Shown: piece after piece, positions 1 to 7,290 of the stretch
How positions within the stretch are numbered: the stretch's first letter is position 1
Layout of the letters: every line of letters starts with the position of its first letter
NCBI GenBank assembly: GCA_025965795.1
Contig: JAOPWH010000247.1
Location: 1-42,627 of the forward strand
Source of the DNA: Blastococcus sp.
GTDB lineage: Bacteria; Actinomycetota; Actinomycetes; Mycobacteriales; Geodermatophilaceae
Direction of reading: 5' to 3'
Length of the DNA: 42,627 bases
Translations under genes and position numbers: made by a program
The notes under the pieces: generated by a model
What the model saw: the letters and a program-made list of their open reading frames with translations, nothing else
What the model was told of the DNA's origin: nothing
The model's database searches: none

Positions 1-363
1 GTGCTTCGCGACAACGCCCGGGTGGTCTGCGTGAGCTCCCAGTCGGGGATCGCGGGCAACCGCGGCCAGACCAACTACGCGGCGTCCAAGGCCGGCGTCA
101 TCGGCATGGTGCGGGCGTGGGCGCCGGAGTTCGCCCGGCGCGGGGCGACCATCAACGCGGTGGCGCCGGGGTTCATCGTCACCGAGATGACGGCGAAGAT
201 GCCCTTCGGCACCCGGGAGGTCGGCTCGCGGATCAACTCGCTGCAGCAGGGCGGGCTGCCGGTCGACGTCGCGGAGACGATCGCCTGGCTCTCGCAGCCG
301 GGCAGCGCCGGGGTCAACGGTCAGACCGTGCGGGTCTGCGGCCAGTCGATGCTGGGCGCCTGA
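1..363 (+). CDS. fabG4: 3-oxoacyl-ACP/CoA reductase, C-terminal part (FabG4-type SDR), truncated by window edge
   Basis: This is the last 120 residues of a short-chain dehydrogenase/reductase; the reading frame is open to base 1, so the true start lies upstream. The catalytic Y-x3-K motif is seen as NYAASKAG, followed by the usual INAVAPGFI strand after the active-site helix and the tail [14 protein letters not shown]. That tail resembles the long mycobacterial FabG4 proteins more than the short FabG of fatty-acid synthesis. The family reduces 3-oxoacyl thioesters with NAD(P)H. The stop codon shares one base with the start of the next gene, a MaoC-type dehydratase, so reduction and dehydration are probably coupled, as in the mycobacterial fabG4-htdX pair. 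The specific FabG4 assignment rests on the tail and the neighbour. Confidence 0.85.
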   Translation: MLRDNARVVCVSSQSGIAGNRGQTNYAASKAGVIGMVRAWAPEFARRGATINAVAPGFIVTEMTAKMPFGTREVGSRINSLQQGGLPVDVAETIAWLSQPGSAGVNGQTVRVCGQSMLGA

Positions 364-1217
364 TGGCCGTCACGGTTCTCGACGCCGCGCCGAAACTCGG
401 GGTGCTGTACGCCAAGGCGGCGGCCACGGCATGGGGCCGCGGTGGCGACCTGCCGGCGGAGCACCTCGCCCGCCACGGAGTGACGGTGGACCCGGCGCAC
501 CTGGCCGCCTACACGCGGGTGTGCCGGCTGCCGCTCGGCGACGTCCTGCCGGCGACCTATCCCCACATGCTCACCTTCCCGGTGCAGATGGCCTTGATGA
601 GCGACCGCTCGTTCCCCCTCGCGCTGCCCGGGCTGGTGCACGTGCGCAACCGGATCCAGGTCGTGCGGGCCATCCGGTCCGGCGAGCCGCTGGACATGGA
701 GGTGTGGGCCGAGAACTACGCCACGCATCGCAGCGGCGCGGCCGTCGACCTGTGCGCCACGGTCACCGCGGGCGGCGAGGAGGTGTGGCGCTCGACGTCC
801 ACCTACCTGGCGCGCGGCGCGAAGGCCCCGTCCGGTGCGCCCGAGGCCGACATCGAGGTGCCGGTCGGCGACCTCGAGCGGGTGGCGGCCACCTGGCGCA
901 TTCCCGACGACGCCGGACGCCGCTACGCCAAGGTCTCCGGCGACGTGAACCCGATCCACCTGTCGGGGCTGACCGCGAAGGTCTTCGGGTTCAAGCGGGC
1001 GATCGCGCACGGGATGTGGGTGAAGGCCCGGGTGCTCGGCGCCCTGTCGGGCAGGTTGCCCGACGCCCTGAGCCTGGACGTCGGCTTCCGGAAACCGCTG
1101 TTCCTGCCGTCGACGGTCACGGTGTCGACCGCGCAGGCCGATGGTGGATGGGACGTCGCCGTCCGCAACGCGAAGACCGGCACCGAGCACGTCGTCGGCA
1201 CGCTCCGCCCGCTCTGA
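363..1217 (+). CDS. htdX: MaoC-like (R)-specific 3-hydroxyacyl dehydratase/enoyl hydratase (HtdX-type)
   Basis: A 284-residue double hot-dog protein. The C-terminal half carries the hydratase-2 motif, YAKVSGDVNPIHLSGLTAKV, in which the Asp of GDVNP and the His of IHLS are the catalytic pair. The N-terminal half (to about residue 170) is a degenerate hot-dog without this motif, the usual arrangement in HtdX/HtdY-like two-domain dehydratases. The ATG overlaps the upstream reductase stop (TGATG), so translation is probably coupled. The inferred role is reversible hydration of trans-2-enoyl thioesters next to a 3-oxoacyl reductase, in fatty-acid or hydroxyacyl metabolism. Nothing links it to the aromatic cluster downstream, and it is more likely the edge of a chromosomal housekeeping segment. 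Confidence 0.85.
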   Translation: MAVTVLDAAPKLGVLYAKAAATAWGRGGDLPAEHLARHGVTVDPAHLAAYTRVCRLPLGDVLPATYPHMLTFPVQMALMSDRSFPLALPGLVHVRNRIQVVRAIRSGEPLDMEVWAENYATHRSGAAVDLCATVTAGGEEVWRSTSTYLARGAKAPSGAPEADIEVPVGDLERVAATWRIPDDAGRRYAKVSGDVNPIHLSGLTAKVFGFKRAIAHGMWVKARVLGALSGRLPDALSLDVGFRKPLFLPSTVTVSTAQADGGWDVAVRNAKTGTEHVVGTLRPL

Positions 1218-1464
1218 TCGCGCCGTCGCCGGCTCCGCGCCCGACACGCCGCGCCGCGTGGCCGCCCACGGCATGACCGAACGTCGCGAATACCCGTTTC
1301 CGCAGGTAGACGTGCCGCATGTCGACAAGGTGCCCTCCTGGACGAGGGGTCATCGGCCGCCGAGCGGGCCTGTCGCAACGATCCGATGACGGGGCTCCCG
1401 CGGGGGTGTCCGGACCCGTCGGCGCGACCTCGCCGCGCCCTACCTTTCGTCTTGACCGCGGCAC

Positions 1465-2328
1465 GTGAACGCCGCGGCGGGGGTGCTGAGGAGTCCGAAC
1501 GTGGCCATGGGCGTAACGCTGGCGTGGCCGGTGGCGGTGGGGCTGGGGTTCGTCGTGCTGACGTGTCTGGTGATCGCCCTCGGGACGAGTTCGTCGGCCC
1601 GCTACGAGTTCGAGCACAACGGCGCCCGGGAGCGACAGCGGGCGGACGCGCGCGCCGCGGGCAACCATCCCGCCGGTAGTCGTTCCGGGCGGACCCCGAC
1701 CGCCGGCTCGGGCAGCCGGTCGCAGCCGCAGGCGGTCGACGTCGCCGTGCGTCCCGCTCCGGCCCCTGCGGCTCCGGGCCCCGGCTGGTGGCTGGTCGAC
1801 GAGTGGGCGCAGGTGGTGGCCGGTCCGTTCGGCGACCAGATCGACGCGGACTGGGCGGCCCTGGCCGACGACCTGCCGGCCGTCTCGGTGTACGGCAAGC
1901 GGAGTGCCGACGGCGGCGTGGCGCCGCGGCCCTCGCCCGAGGAGCGGGCCTGGCTCACCGAGCTCGGCAACCAACTCGACCGGCTCCCCTCCGACTGGGA
2001 CTCCCTGCTCTCGGACACCGACCCGCTGACCACATTGGTCGTGGAGGTCGCCGCCGCACTGGTCGAGGCCGGCCTTCCGTTGCACGACGCGTCGAAGATC
2101 CAGCCGGCCGGTGGCGTCTGCCTGATGCCCGCCGGCCCGTTCGGCGGGGTCCTGGTCAGCTGGCGCACCCACGACCGGATGGGGGTGCACGACCTGCGCG
2201 GCGCGGCGGCCACCGACACGGTGTCGCAGTCGATGAACGTCGCCGTCGCCGACATCCTGTGGAACCTGGGATTCGTGGTCGAGTCCCTCGGTGCCGCCGG
2301 CCCTGCTCTGGTGACAGCGCTGCGCTGA
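1465..2328 (+). CDS. Unknown protein with one N-terminal membrane anchor
   Basis: A 287-residue protein that I cannot assign to a family. Residues 14-40 form one hydrophobic helix (AMGVTLAWPVAVGLGFVVLT and onward). A basic, Ser/Gly/Pro/Ala-rich low-complexity linker follows to about residue 105, then a compact acidic C-terminal domain starting at GWWLVDEWAQVV. A signal-anchor with a soluble domain is the simplest reading; which side the domain faces is not certain. The domain has no Cys cluster, nucleotide motif or protease triad that I can see. The GTG start is chosen because it precedes the helix; a second GTG at 1501 is possible. The 247 bases upstream of it hold no convincing gene. The gene stands alone between htdX and the broken ornithine cyclodeaminase. 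Confidence 0.6.
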   Translation: MNAAAGVLRSPNVAMGVTLAWPVAVGLGFVVLTCLVIALGTSSSARYEFEHNGARERQRADARAAGNHPAGSRSGRTPTAGSGSRSQPQAVDVAVRPAPAPAAPGPGWWLVDEWAQVVAGPFGDQIDADWAALADDLPAVSVYGKRSADGGVAPRPSPEERAWLTELGNQLDRLPSDWDSLLSDTDPLTTLVVEVAAALVEAGLPLHDASKIQPAGGVCLMPAGPFGGVLVSWRTHDRMGVHDLRGAAATDTVSQSMNVAVADILWNLGFVVESLGAAGPALVTALR

Positions 2329-2358
2329 GGGGTAGGCGCCCCGTCCCGGTGGTTGGAT

Positions 2359-2369
2359 CGGTCCGACCA
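2359..2369. promoter_or_regulatory. GntR/FadR-type operator-like palindrome
   Basis: CGGTCCGACCA contains the perfect inverted repeat GGTC-C-GACC. It differs from the 11-base site at 11378 only in the first and middle positions. It lies 17 bases before the start of the small ORF at 2387 and about 1.7 kb from the divergently placed GntR gene start. It fits the general GntR/FadR-subfamily pattern (GTnnnAC core). Control of the ORF-methyltransferase pair is inferred. Confidence 0.35.
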
Positions 2370-2386
2370 TCGACCCGGGGAGCGCC

Positions 2387-2572
2387 GTGCTGCTGATCGA
2401 CAACGCCACGACCGCGGCACTGCTGACCATGCCCGGCGTCGTGGACGTGCTGGAACGGACCTGCCGTGACCTCGCCGCCGGGGAGGCGGTGTGCCGGATA
2501 GCGGGCCCTCGCCCGCGCTCGAGGGCCCGGCCAGGACGTACCGACCTCGCTGCTCCTGCAGGACATCGGTGA
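2387..2572 (+). pseudogene. Ornithine cyclodeaminase remnant (N-terminal stub)
   Basis: The first 35 or so residues (MLLIDNATTAALLTMPGVVD, then a helix ending in DLAAGEAVCR) read like the start of ornithine cyclodeaminase/mu-crystallin proteins, which are about 310-340 residues long. Here the frame stops after 61 codons. After AVCR, where relatives continue with an Arg-Pro-Arg-x-Asp segment, there is an Arg/Pro-rich stretch encoded by a perfect hairpin (2502-2529), then RTDLAAPAGHR and TGA. That last piece resembles the continuation of the family motif, so the hairpin may be a small insertion. The NAD-binding domain is absent. The GTG of the downstream methyltransferase overlaps the stop (GTGA), so the stub may survive as a translational leader. 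Family assignment rests on a short stretch. Confidence 0.55.
2502..2529. repeat. Perfect 10-base inverted repeat inside the broken cyclodeaminase
   Basis: CGGGCCCTCG at 2502-2511 and its exact reverse complement at 2520-2529 enclose an 8-base loop. All stem pairs match and most are G-C. There is no T-tract, so it is not a classical intrinsic terminator. It falls where the cyclodeaminase homology breaks and could be a small insertion, an attenuator or a chance GC-rich palindrome. Confidence 0.6.
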
Positions 2573-3267
2573 CCGAGCCGCGGCCCACGGGTGGCCCCGA
2601 CGCCGACTGGACCGATCCGGAGCGGGTGGACCGCTGGGTCGCCAAGGACGCCGGCCGGCCGGCCGTGCAGGCCGCGAGGGACGTCGCCGCGGCGATCGTC
2701 GCCCTCGACAGCGAGCCGGCGCTCGTGCTGGAACTGGCGGCCGGCGCCGGTAGCTTCCTCGCCACGTTCCTGCGCACGTTCCCGGCAGCCCGCGGGATCT
2801 GGTCGGACAGCTCGGAGCCCATGGTCCGGCACGCGCGCGAGACGCTGGCGGAGTTCCCGGCGCGCGTGGACTTCGTGGTGGCCGATCTGCGCCGGCCGGC
2901 CATCGCCGGGGAGGCCGCTCCGGACGTGCTCATCTGCTCGCGGGTGACGCACACCCTCGATGCGGCCGAGCTCGCCGATCTCTACCGCCACGCCGCCGGT
3001 CTCCTCGTCCCCGGGGGATGGCTGGTCAACCTCGACCACATGACCGTGTCGCCCACCTGGGACGCGCGGTACGGCGAGCTGACGCCGCGGTTCTACGACG
3101 GGATCGAGGCCTCCCGCGGGAGCGCGCCGGGCAAGGACCGGGGCAGCCACACGCTGGCGGCGCACCTCGAGGCGCTGTCCGCGGCGGGTTTCACCGACGT
3201 GGGGACGCCGTGGCGCCTGCTGTCGACGGTCCTGCTCCTCGCCCGCAGCCCGTCCGACCGCCGGTAG
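2569..3267 (+). CDS. Class I SAM-dependent methyltransferase
   Basis: A 232-residue Rossmann-fold methyltransferase. Motif I is seen as LVLELAAGAGSF (about residues 50-61), followed by an acidic SAM-ribose region around WSDSSEPMVRHAR and motif II/III segments FVVADLRRP and VPGGWLVNLDHM. The GTG at 2569 is preferred because AGGA at 2560-2563 gives a 5-base spacing and because it overlaps the stop of the preceding stub by four bases. The frame stays open further upstream to 2491, but that part would overlap the remnant and looks non-coding. The substrate cannot be read from the sequence; small-molecule methyltransferases of this class act on metabolites such as acids, amines or quinones. It converges with the GntR gene with only nine bases between the stops. 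Confidence 0.75.
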   Translation: MTEPRPTGGPDADWTDPERVDRWVAKDAGRPAVQAARDVAAAIVALDSEPALVLELAAGAGSFLATFLRTFPAARGIWSDSSEPMVRHARETLAEFPARVDFVVADLRRPAIAGEAAPDVLICSRVTHTLDAAELADLYRHAAGLLVPGGWLVNLDHMTVSPTWDARYGELTPRFYDGIEASRGSAPGKDRGSHTLAAHLEALSAAGFTDVGTPWRLLSTVLLLARSPSDRR

Positions 3268-3276
3268 GCGGAAGGG

Positions 3277-4050
3277 TCAGCGGCCGCCGTTGACCTTGGC
3301 GACGCGGTCGGCCGTGCGGTCGAGGTGGGCGCTCATCAGCGTCTTCGCCCTCTCCATGTCGCGGGCCGCGATGGCGTCGACCAGCGCACGGTGCTCCTCG
3401 ACGCCCCGGCGGCCGTGCAGCGGAGCCGCCTCACGTGCACGCTCGAGGGACATGAGCAGCGGGCCGTGCAGCGAGGAGACGAGCATGGTGACCGCGCGGT
3501 TGTGGGCGCTGGCCGCATAGCGTTCGTGCCACTCCGCCGACAGCTCGAGGGGGTAGTCGTCGCCCTGCAGCGCCGCCTTGCTGCGGTCGCAGATCTCGTA
3601 CAGCGCCGCGATGTCCTCGTCCGTCGCCCGTTCGCAGACCAGGGGGACGATGCCCAGTTCGAAGACGCGCCGCGACTCGGTGACCTCGGCCGCGGTCAGC
3701 GTGGCCAGGGAGATCAGGTCGGCGATGCCCTCGCCGACCAGGCGGCTGCTGGGGGCGGTCACGAACGCGCCACCGCGTGCACCGACGCGGATCTCGACGA
3801 GGCCGTTCGCCTCGAGCACGCGGAGCGCCTCGCGGACGGTCACCCGGCTCACGCCGAAGCGCTCGCACAGTTCCCGCTCCGAGGGCAGCCGGTCGCCGGC
3901 GGCGAGCTGTCCCTGACGGATGAGCAACCGGACCTGGTCGACGATGACCTCGGAGATGCGCCCGATGCTCACGCGGCTGAGCAGGTCGCCCTTGGTGCTC
4001 CCGTGCAGGGACGCGGCGCCCGAGGCAGCATTCGTTCCCACGGTCGTCAT
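3277..4050 (-). CDS. GntR-family transcriptional regulator, FadR subfamily (FCD domain)
   Basis: A 257-residue regulator. A winged helix-turn-helix occupies about residues 30-100, with the signatures GDRLPSERELCERFGVSRVT and VREALRVLEANGLVEIR. A C-terminal all-helical FCD ligand domain (about 115-250) contains the metal-binding type His residues in AEWHERYAASAHNRA, EEHRALVDAI and SAHLDRT. FadR-type regulators usually bind short palindromes with a GTnnnAC core and respond to carboxylic acids. Sites of this kind are scattered through the window (2359, 4917, 11378, 16880, 41226), so it is the best candidate for the local catabolic regulator, although no site is obvious in its own 90-base upstream region. 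The ATG is the first in frame; about 26 non-conserved residues precede the DNA-binding domain. Confidence 0.9.
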   Translation of the reverse strand: MTTVGTNAASGAASLHGSTKGDLLSRVSIGRISEVIVDQVRLLIRQGQLAAGDRLPSERELCERFGVSRVTVREALRVLEANGLVEIRVGARGGAFVTAPSSRLVGEGIADLISLATLTAAEVTESRRVFELGIVPLVCERATDEDIAALYEICDRSKAALQGDDYPLELSAEWHERYAASAHNRAVTMLVSSLHGPLLMSLERAREAAPLHGRRGVEEHRALVDAIAARDMERAKTLMSAHLDRTADRVAKVNGGR

Positions 4051-4141
4051 GAGGTCATCCTAGGGCCGCGATCGGTGAGCCAGACCGGAATCGACCAGTT
4101 CGTGGGGTATGTGGCACGGGCCACGAACCGCGACCGGACGG

Positions 4142-4885
4142 TCAGCCACCCTCCGATGCGACCGCGGCGGCGGCCCTCGCGGCCGCCTCGGGCTCCAGGT
4201 ACTCCCCGCCCCGGACCGCCGGCGCCCATCGCGTATCGAGGTCGTACCGCAGCGGCATGCCGGTGGGGATGTTGAGTTCCACGACCTCCTCGGGGGAGAG
4301 GCGGTCGAGGTGCGCGACGAGCGCACGCAGCGAGTTGCCGTGCGCGACGACGAGCACGGTGTGTCCGGCGGCGAGATCCGGGACGATCGCGTCGTACCAG
4401 TGCGGCAGCAGGCGACGGCGGACGTCGGCGAGGCTCTCCGTGCGCGGCACGAGGTCCTGCGGCAGCGCGGCATAGCGCGGGTCGGTCGAGGCGTCCCAGG
4501 CGCTCCCCGGCTCCAGCGGCGGCGGTGGCACGTCGAAGGACCGGCGCCACAGCCGGTACAGCTCGTCACCGAACTCGCCCCGGACCGCCTTCCGGTCCCT
4601 CCCCTGCAGGGCCCCGTAGCAGCGCTCGTTGAGCCGCCACGTCCGGCGGACCGGGGCCCAGGCGCGACCCGCGGTCTCCAGGGTCAGGGAGCCCGTCCGG
4701 ATCGCGCGGCTGAGCAGCGAGGTGTGCAGGACCGTGGGGAGGAGGTCCGCATCGCGCAGCAGCCGGCCGCTGCGGCGTGCCTGCTCCTCGCCGGCCGCGC
4801 TCAGGGCGACGTCGACCCAGCCGGTGAACCGGTTCGAGGCGTTCCACTCGCTCTCGCCGTGGCGGAGGAGTAGAAGCGTGCGCAT
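4142..4885 (-). CDS. gpmA: 2,3-bisphosphoglycerate-dependent phosphoglycerate mutase
   Basis: A 247-residue member of the histidine phosphatase superfamily that interconverts 3- and 2-phosphoglycerate in glycolysis/gluconeogenesis. The phosphorylated His lies in [10 protein letters not shown] (His9) with the family continuation [18 protein letters not shown]. The second active-site His is in [11 protein letters not shown], and the [12 protein letters not shown] segment is typical of GpmA. One oddity is [10 protein letters not shown], where the family nearly always has ERHYG or ERMYG, so a Cys replaces the residue after the active-site Arg. Length and start agree with the family. It is divergent from the ferredoxin gene and shares its upstream region, including a palindromic operator-like site. 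Confidence 0.9.
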   Translation of the reverse strand: MRTLLLLRHGESEWNASNRFTGWVDVALSAAGEEQARRSGRLLRDADLLPTVLHTSLLSRAIRTGSLTLETAGRAWAPVRRTWRLNERCYGALQGRDRKAVRGEFGDELYRLWRRSFDVPPPPLEPGSAWDASTDPRYAALPQDLVPRTESLADVRRRLLPHWYDAIVPDLAAGHTVLVVAHGNSLRALVAHLDRLSPEEVVELNIPTGMPLRYDLDTRWAPAVRGGEYLEPEAAARAAAAVASEGG

Positions 4886-4916
4886 GGGCGCACCCTAGTG
4901 CGCCGTGCCACCATCA

Positions 4917-4935
4917 TGGTCTAATGGACAGACCA
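4917..4935. promoter_or_regulatory. GntR-type operator-like inverted repeat between gpmA and the ferredoxin gene
   Basis: TGGTCTAATGGACAGACCA has perfect 6-base arms (TGGTCT and AGACCA) around a 7-base spacer. Its arms match those of the 11-base site at 11378 (TGGTC-A-GACCA), but the spacing is wider. It lies 31 bases upstream of gpmA and 51 bases upstream of the ferredoxin TTG, so it could act on either promoter. Confidence 0.45.
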
Positions 4936-4986
4936 AAGCTGTCCGGCACTGTCCGGCCGCTGGCGCCGACGAGAGGACCAGGAACC

Positions 4987-5310
4987 TTGCCGAAGGTGAT
5001 CTACGTCGGTGACGCCGGCCAGGAGCGGATCGTCGACGCGGCCGCGGGCGAGACCGTGATGTCCGCGGCCGTGAAGAACGGCGTCCCGGGGATCATCGGC
5101 GAGTGCGGCGGCAACGCGTCCTGCGCGACCTGCCACGTCTGGGTCCGGGACGAGTTCCTCCACCTGGTCGGTACGCCCGGCGAGACCGAGGAGGACCTCC
5201 TCGACATGGGTGTCGACGACCGGCGCGACGGCAGCCGGCTGGGGTGTCAGATAGCGCTGAGCGACGAGCTCGACGGGCTCACCGTGGACGTGCCGCCCGC
5301 CCAGCTCTGA
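4987..5310 (+). CDS. [2Fe-2S] ferredoxin of the adrenodoxin/rhodocoxin type
   Basis: With a TTG start this is a 107-residue soluble ferredoxin, the normal length for the family. The cluster ligands are Cys40, Cys46, Cys49 and Cys87 in C-x5-C-x2-C-x37-C spacing, with the typical segments GIIGECGGNASCATCHVW and RLGCQIALSDELDGLTVDVP. An ATG at 4924 is also in frame, but it lies within the operator and would add an unneeded 21-residue tail; the TTG follows a purine-rich GAGAGGACCAGGAA ribosome site. The protein should carry electrons from an NAD(P)H ferredoxin reductase, possibly the one at 39893-41146, to the Rieske oxygenase encoded 105 bases downstream. Confidence 0.9.
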   Translation: MPKVIYVGDAGQERIVDAAAGETVMSAAVKNGVPGIIGECGGNASCATCHVWVRDEFLHLVGTPGETEEDLLDMGVDDRRDGSRLGCQIALSDELDGLTVDVPPAQL

Positions 5311-5322
5311 GCGCCGGGACGG

Positions 5323-5350
5323 TTGACAGCCGCGCCCAAAGGTATGACAG
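5323..5350 (+). promoter_or_regulatory. Possible promoter with partial GntR-like site before the Rieske oxygenase
   Basis: TTGACA (5323-5328) is a consensus -35 box. AGGTATGACAG (5340-5350) shares the octamer GGTATGAC with the sites at 16880 and 41226 but is not a full palindrome. The spacing from TTGACA to TATGAC is 14 bases, shorter than ideal, so the exact -10 box is uncertain. Confidence 0.3.
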
Positions 5351-5414
5351 TTAGCCCACTCCACCTGGACGCCCGCGACGGCGACGGGTCGGCCCCGGAA
5401 ACAGGGAGACGCTT

Positions 5415-6701
5415 GTGCTTCGCGCGGACATCAACGAACTGCTCACCCAGACCGGGCCCAAGACGCCCATGGGTGAGCTCTTCCGGCAGTACTGGATGCC
5501 CGCCTGCCTCGCCGAGGAACTCCCCGAGGACGGCTGCCCGCCCATCCGGCTGAAGCTGCTCTCCGAGCGGCTGGTCGCCTTCCGCGACAGCTACGGCAAC
5601 TACGGCCTCATCGACGAGTTCTGCGCGCACCGCGGCGCGTCGCTGTGGTTCGGCCGGAACGAGGAGGGTGGCCTGCGCTGCCCCTACCACGGCTGGAAGT
5701 ACGACACGACCGGTCAGTGCCTCGACGTCCCGTCCGAGGCCGACAACTCCAGCTTCGCCGCGAACGTGAAGCTGACGTCCTACCCGCTGGTCAAGATCGG
5801 CGACGTCCTCTGGACCTACATGGGCGACCCGGCCACGCAGCCGCCGCTGCCGGAGTTCGAGTTCGCCCTGGTCCCGCCGGAGCACACGTACACCTCCAAG
5901 CGCTGGCAGCAGAGCAACTGGCTGCAGGCCTTCGAGGGTGGCATCGACTCCAGCCACGTGACCTTCCTGCACTCCGGTGGCCTGAAGACCGATCCGCTGT
6001 TCAAGGGCGCCAAGGGCAACGAGTACAACCTCAACGACACCAAGCCGTTCTTCGAGGTGGCCGACAGTGACGGCGGGCTGTTCGTCGGCGCCCGGCGCAA
6101 CGCCGAGGACGGCAAGTACTACTGGCGGATCACGCCCTGGGTCATGCCGAACTTCACGATGGTCCCGCCGCGCGGCGACCACCCGATCCACGGCCACTTC
6201 TGGGTGCCGATCGACGACGAGAACTGCTGGGCGTACAGCTTCGACAACCACCCGGTCCGCCCCCTCACCCGCGAGGAGCGGCAGGCCATGATCGACGGCC
6301 ACGGCGTGCACAGCGAGAACATCCCGGGCACCTACCGGCCGGTCGCCAACATGGACAACGACTACCTGATGGACCGCGAGGCCCAGAAGCGCGGCGAGTA
6401 CTACTCCGGCATCAAGGGCATCGCGATCCAGGACTCCTCGCTGCAGGAGAGCATGGGCCCGATCGTCGACCGCACCAAGGAGCGCCTGGTGCCGGCCGAC
6501 AGCGGGATCATCAAGGCGCGCGCGAAGCTGCGGAAGGCGGCGCTGGCACTCCGGGACCAGGGCATCACGCCCCCCGGCGTGGACCCGGCGCACCACCACG
6601 TGCGCTCCGCGGCCGTCGTCCTGCCCCAGCGGGAGGCGTTCCTCGACGCGGCTCGCGACGACGTGAAGGTCAAGCCCGGCATGCCGGTGGCGTCGGTCTG
6701 A
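5415..6701 (+). CDS. Rieske non-heme iron oxygenase, phthalate 4,5-dioxygenase-like, oxygenase subunit
   Basis: A 428-residue aromatic-ring-hydroxylating oxygenase alpha-type subunit. The Rieske cluster ligands are Cys70, His72, Cys89 and His92 (CAH...CPYH). The mononuclear iron ligands are in GGIDSSHVTFLHS (Asp178 bridge, His181, His186). The N-terminal region (LLTQTGPKTPMGELFRQYWM) and the C-terminal EREAFLDAARDD-like tail are typical of the phthalate dioxygenase/vanillate demethylase group, which works as homo-trimers without a beta subunit. The GTG start follows GGGAGA with good spacing. The enzyme should dihydroxylate or O-/N-dealkylate an aromatic acid in the cytoplasm using electrons from the ferredoxin just upstream. 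Substrate cannot be fixed from sequence; a phthalate-like acid is suggested by the decarboxylase-like genes nearby. Confidence 0.9.
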   Translation: MLRADINELLTQTGPKTPMGELFRQYWMPACLAEELPEDGCPPIRLKLLSERLVAFRDSYGNYGLIDEFCAHRGASLWFGRNEEGGLRCPYHGWKYDTTGQCLDVPSEADNSSFAANVKLTSYPLVKIGDVLWTYMGDPATQPPLPEFEFALVPPEHTYTSKRWQQSNWLQAFEGGIDSSHVTFLHSGGLKTDPLFKGAKGNEYNLNDTKPFFEVADSDGGLFVGARRNAEDGKYYWRITPWVMPNFTMVPPRGDHPIHGHFWVPIDDENCWAYSFDNHPVRPLTREERQAMIDGHGVHSENIPGTYRPVANMDNDYLMDREAQKRGEYYSGIKGIAIQDSSLQESMGPIVDRTKERLVPADSGIIKARAKLRKAALALRDQGITPPGVDPAHHHVRSAAVVLPQREAFLDAARDDVKVKPGMPVASV

Positions 6702-6702
6702 C

Positions 6703-7206
6703 ATGACCGTCGACAGCAGCCTCCTGAGCAGTTGCGCCCGGGCGGCCTCGGCCGCGGAGGCACGGTTCCGGATCGACGCACCCGTCGAGTCGCGGTCCGC
6801 ACGGGTCGTCGCACTCGATGACCGCGCCGCGGACGTGCTGCGCTCGGTCGCCGACCTCGGCTGGATCAGCGCGCGGTTCCTGGTGTGCGAGACCGTGATC
6901 GGTGGTGGCGTCGCCGCGGGCGACTTCCTGCTCCGCGACATCGACGGGGATCCCGCGGTGCTCGCCGACGAGCTCAGGGGCACCCACGTCGTCGTCATGG
7001 TCGCCACCCAGGACTCCGGCGCCGACGCCGCCTACGCCATCGGCAAGGCGTGCTGGGAGCGGTCCATCATGACCGCCGGCCTCGTGCTCGGCGACGGCTT
7101 CGAGGTGCAGGACGCCGTGGCCGCGCTGCGGCCGCACGCCCGCGTGCTGCTGCCCACGGCCGACGAGAGCGACGTCGTCGAGCTGCTCCGGGCCCTCCGG
7201 GTCTAG
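6703..7206 (+). CDS. Unknown protein in the Rieske oxygenase operon
   Basis: A 167-residue protein starting two bases after the oxygenase stop, so it is almost certainly co-translated. I do not recognise a family. The C-terminal two-thirds look like an alpha/beta nucleotide-binding type fold: a strand at THVVVMVATQDSGADAAY, another at SIMTAGLVLGDG and a third at HARVLLPTADESD. This pattern distantly recalls the core of tubulin/FtsZ-like or Rossmann proteins, without a diagnostic glycine signature. Single Cys residues occur near positions 12, 65 and 115 without spacing for a cluster. The tight placement between the oxygenase and the PanB-like gene suggests an accessory or chaperone role for that pathway, but this is only context. 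Confidence 0.7.
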   Translation: MTVDSSLLSSCARAASAAEARFRIDAPVESRSARVVALDDRAADVLRSVADLGWISARFLVCETVIGGGVAAGDFLLRDIDGDPAVLADELRGTHVVVMVATQDSGADAAYAIGKACWERSIMTAGLVLGDGFEVQDAVAALRPHARVLLPTADESDVVELLRALRV

Positions 7207-7290
7207 GCACGCCGCTCCCCGGTACCCCTGGGACGCTGTTCCGGGCTGCCCGGACGCCGATCCGCGCCCCGCGACGAGAGACGAGACGAG

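Noticed and set aside
2530-2590. Second-frame reading DVPTSLLLQDIGDRAAAHG as a cyclodeaminase C-terminus
   Set aside because: It resembles the LQD motif of cyclodeaminases, but the in-frame RTDLAAPAGHR reading needs fewer events and the stretch is too short to decide.
1117-3165. 682-codon open frame on the minus strand
   Set aside because: Arg/Gly/Pro-rich product antisense to htdX, the membrane-anchored unknown and the methyltransferase. Long antisense frames are expected at this G+C content.
5247-7007. 586-codon minus-strand frame opposite the Rieske oxygenase
   Set aside because: No domain, Val/Asp/Arg-rich composition and full overlap with an unmistakable oxygenase gene.
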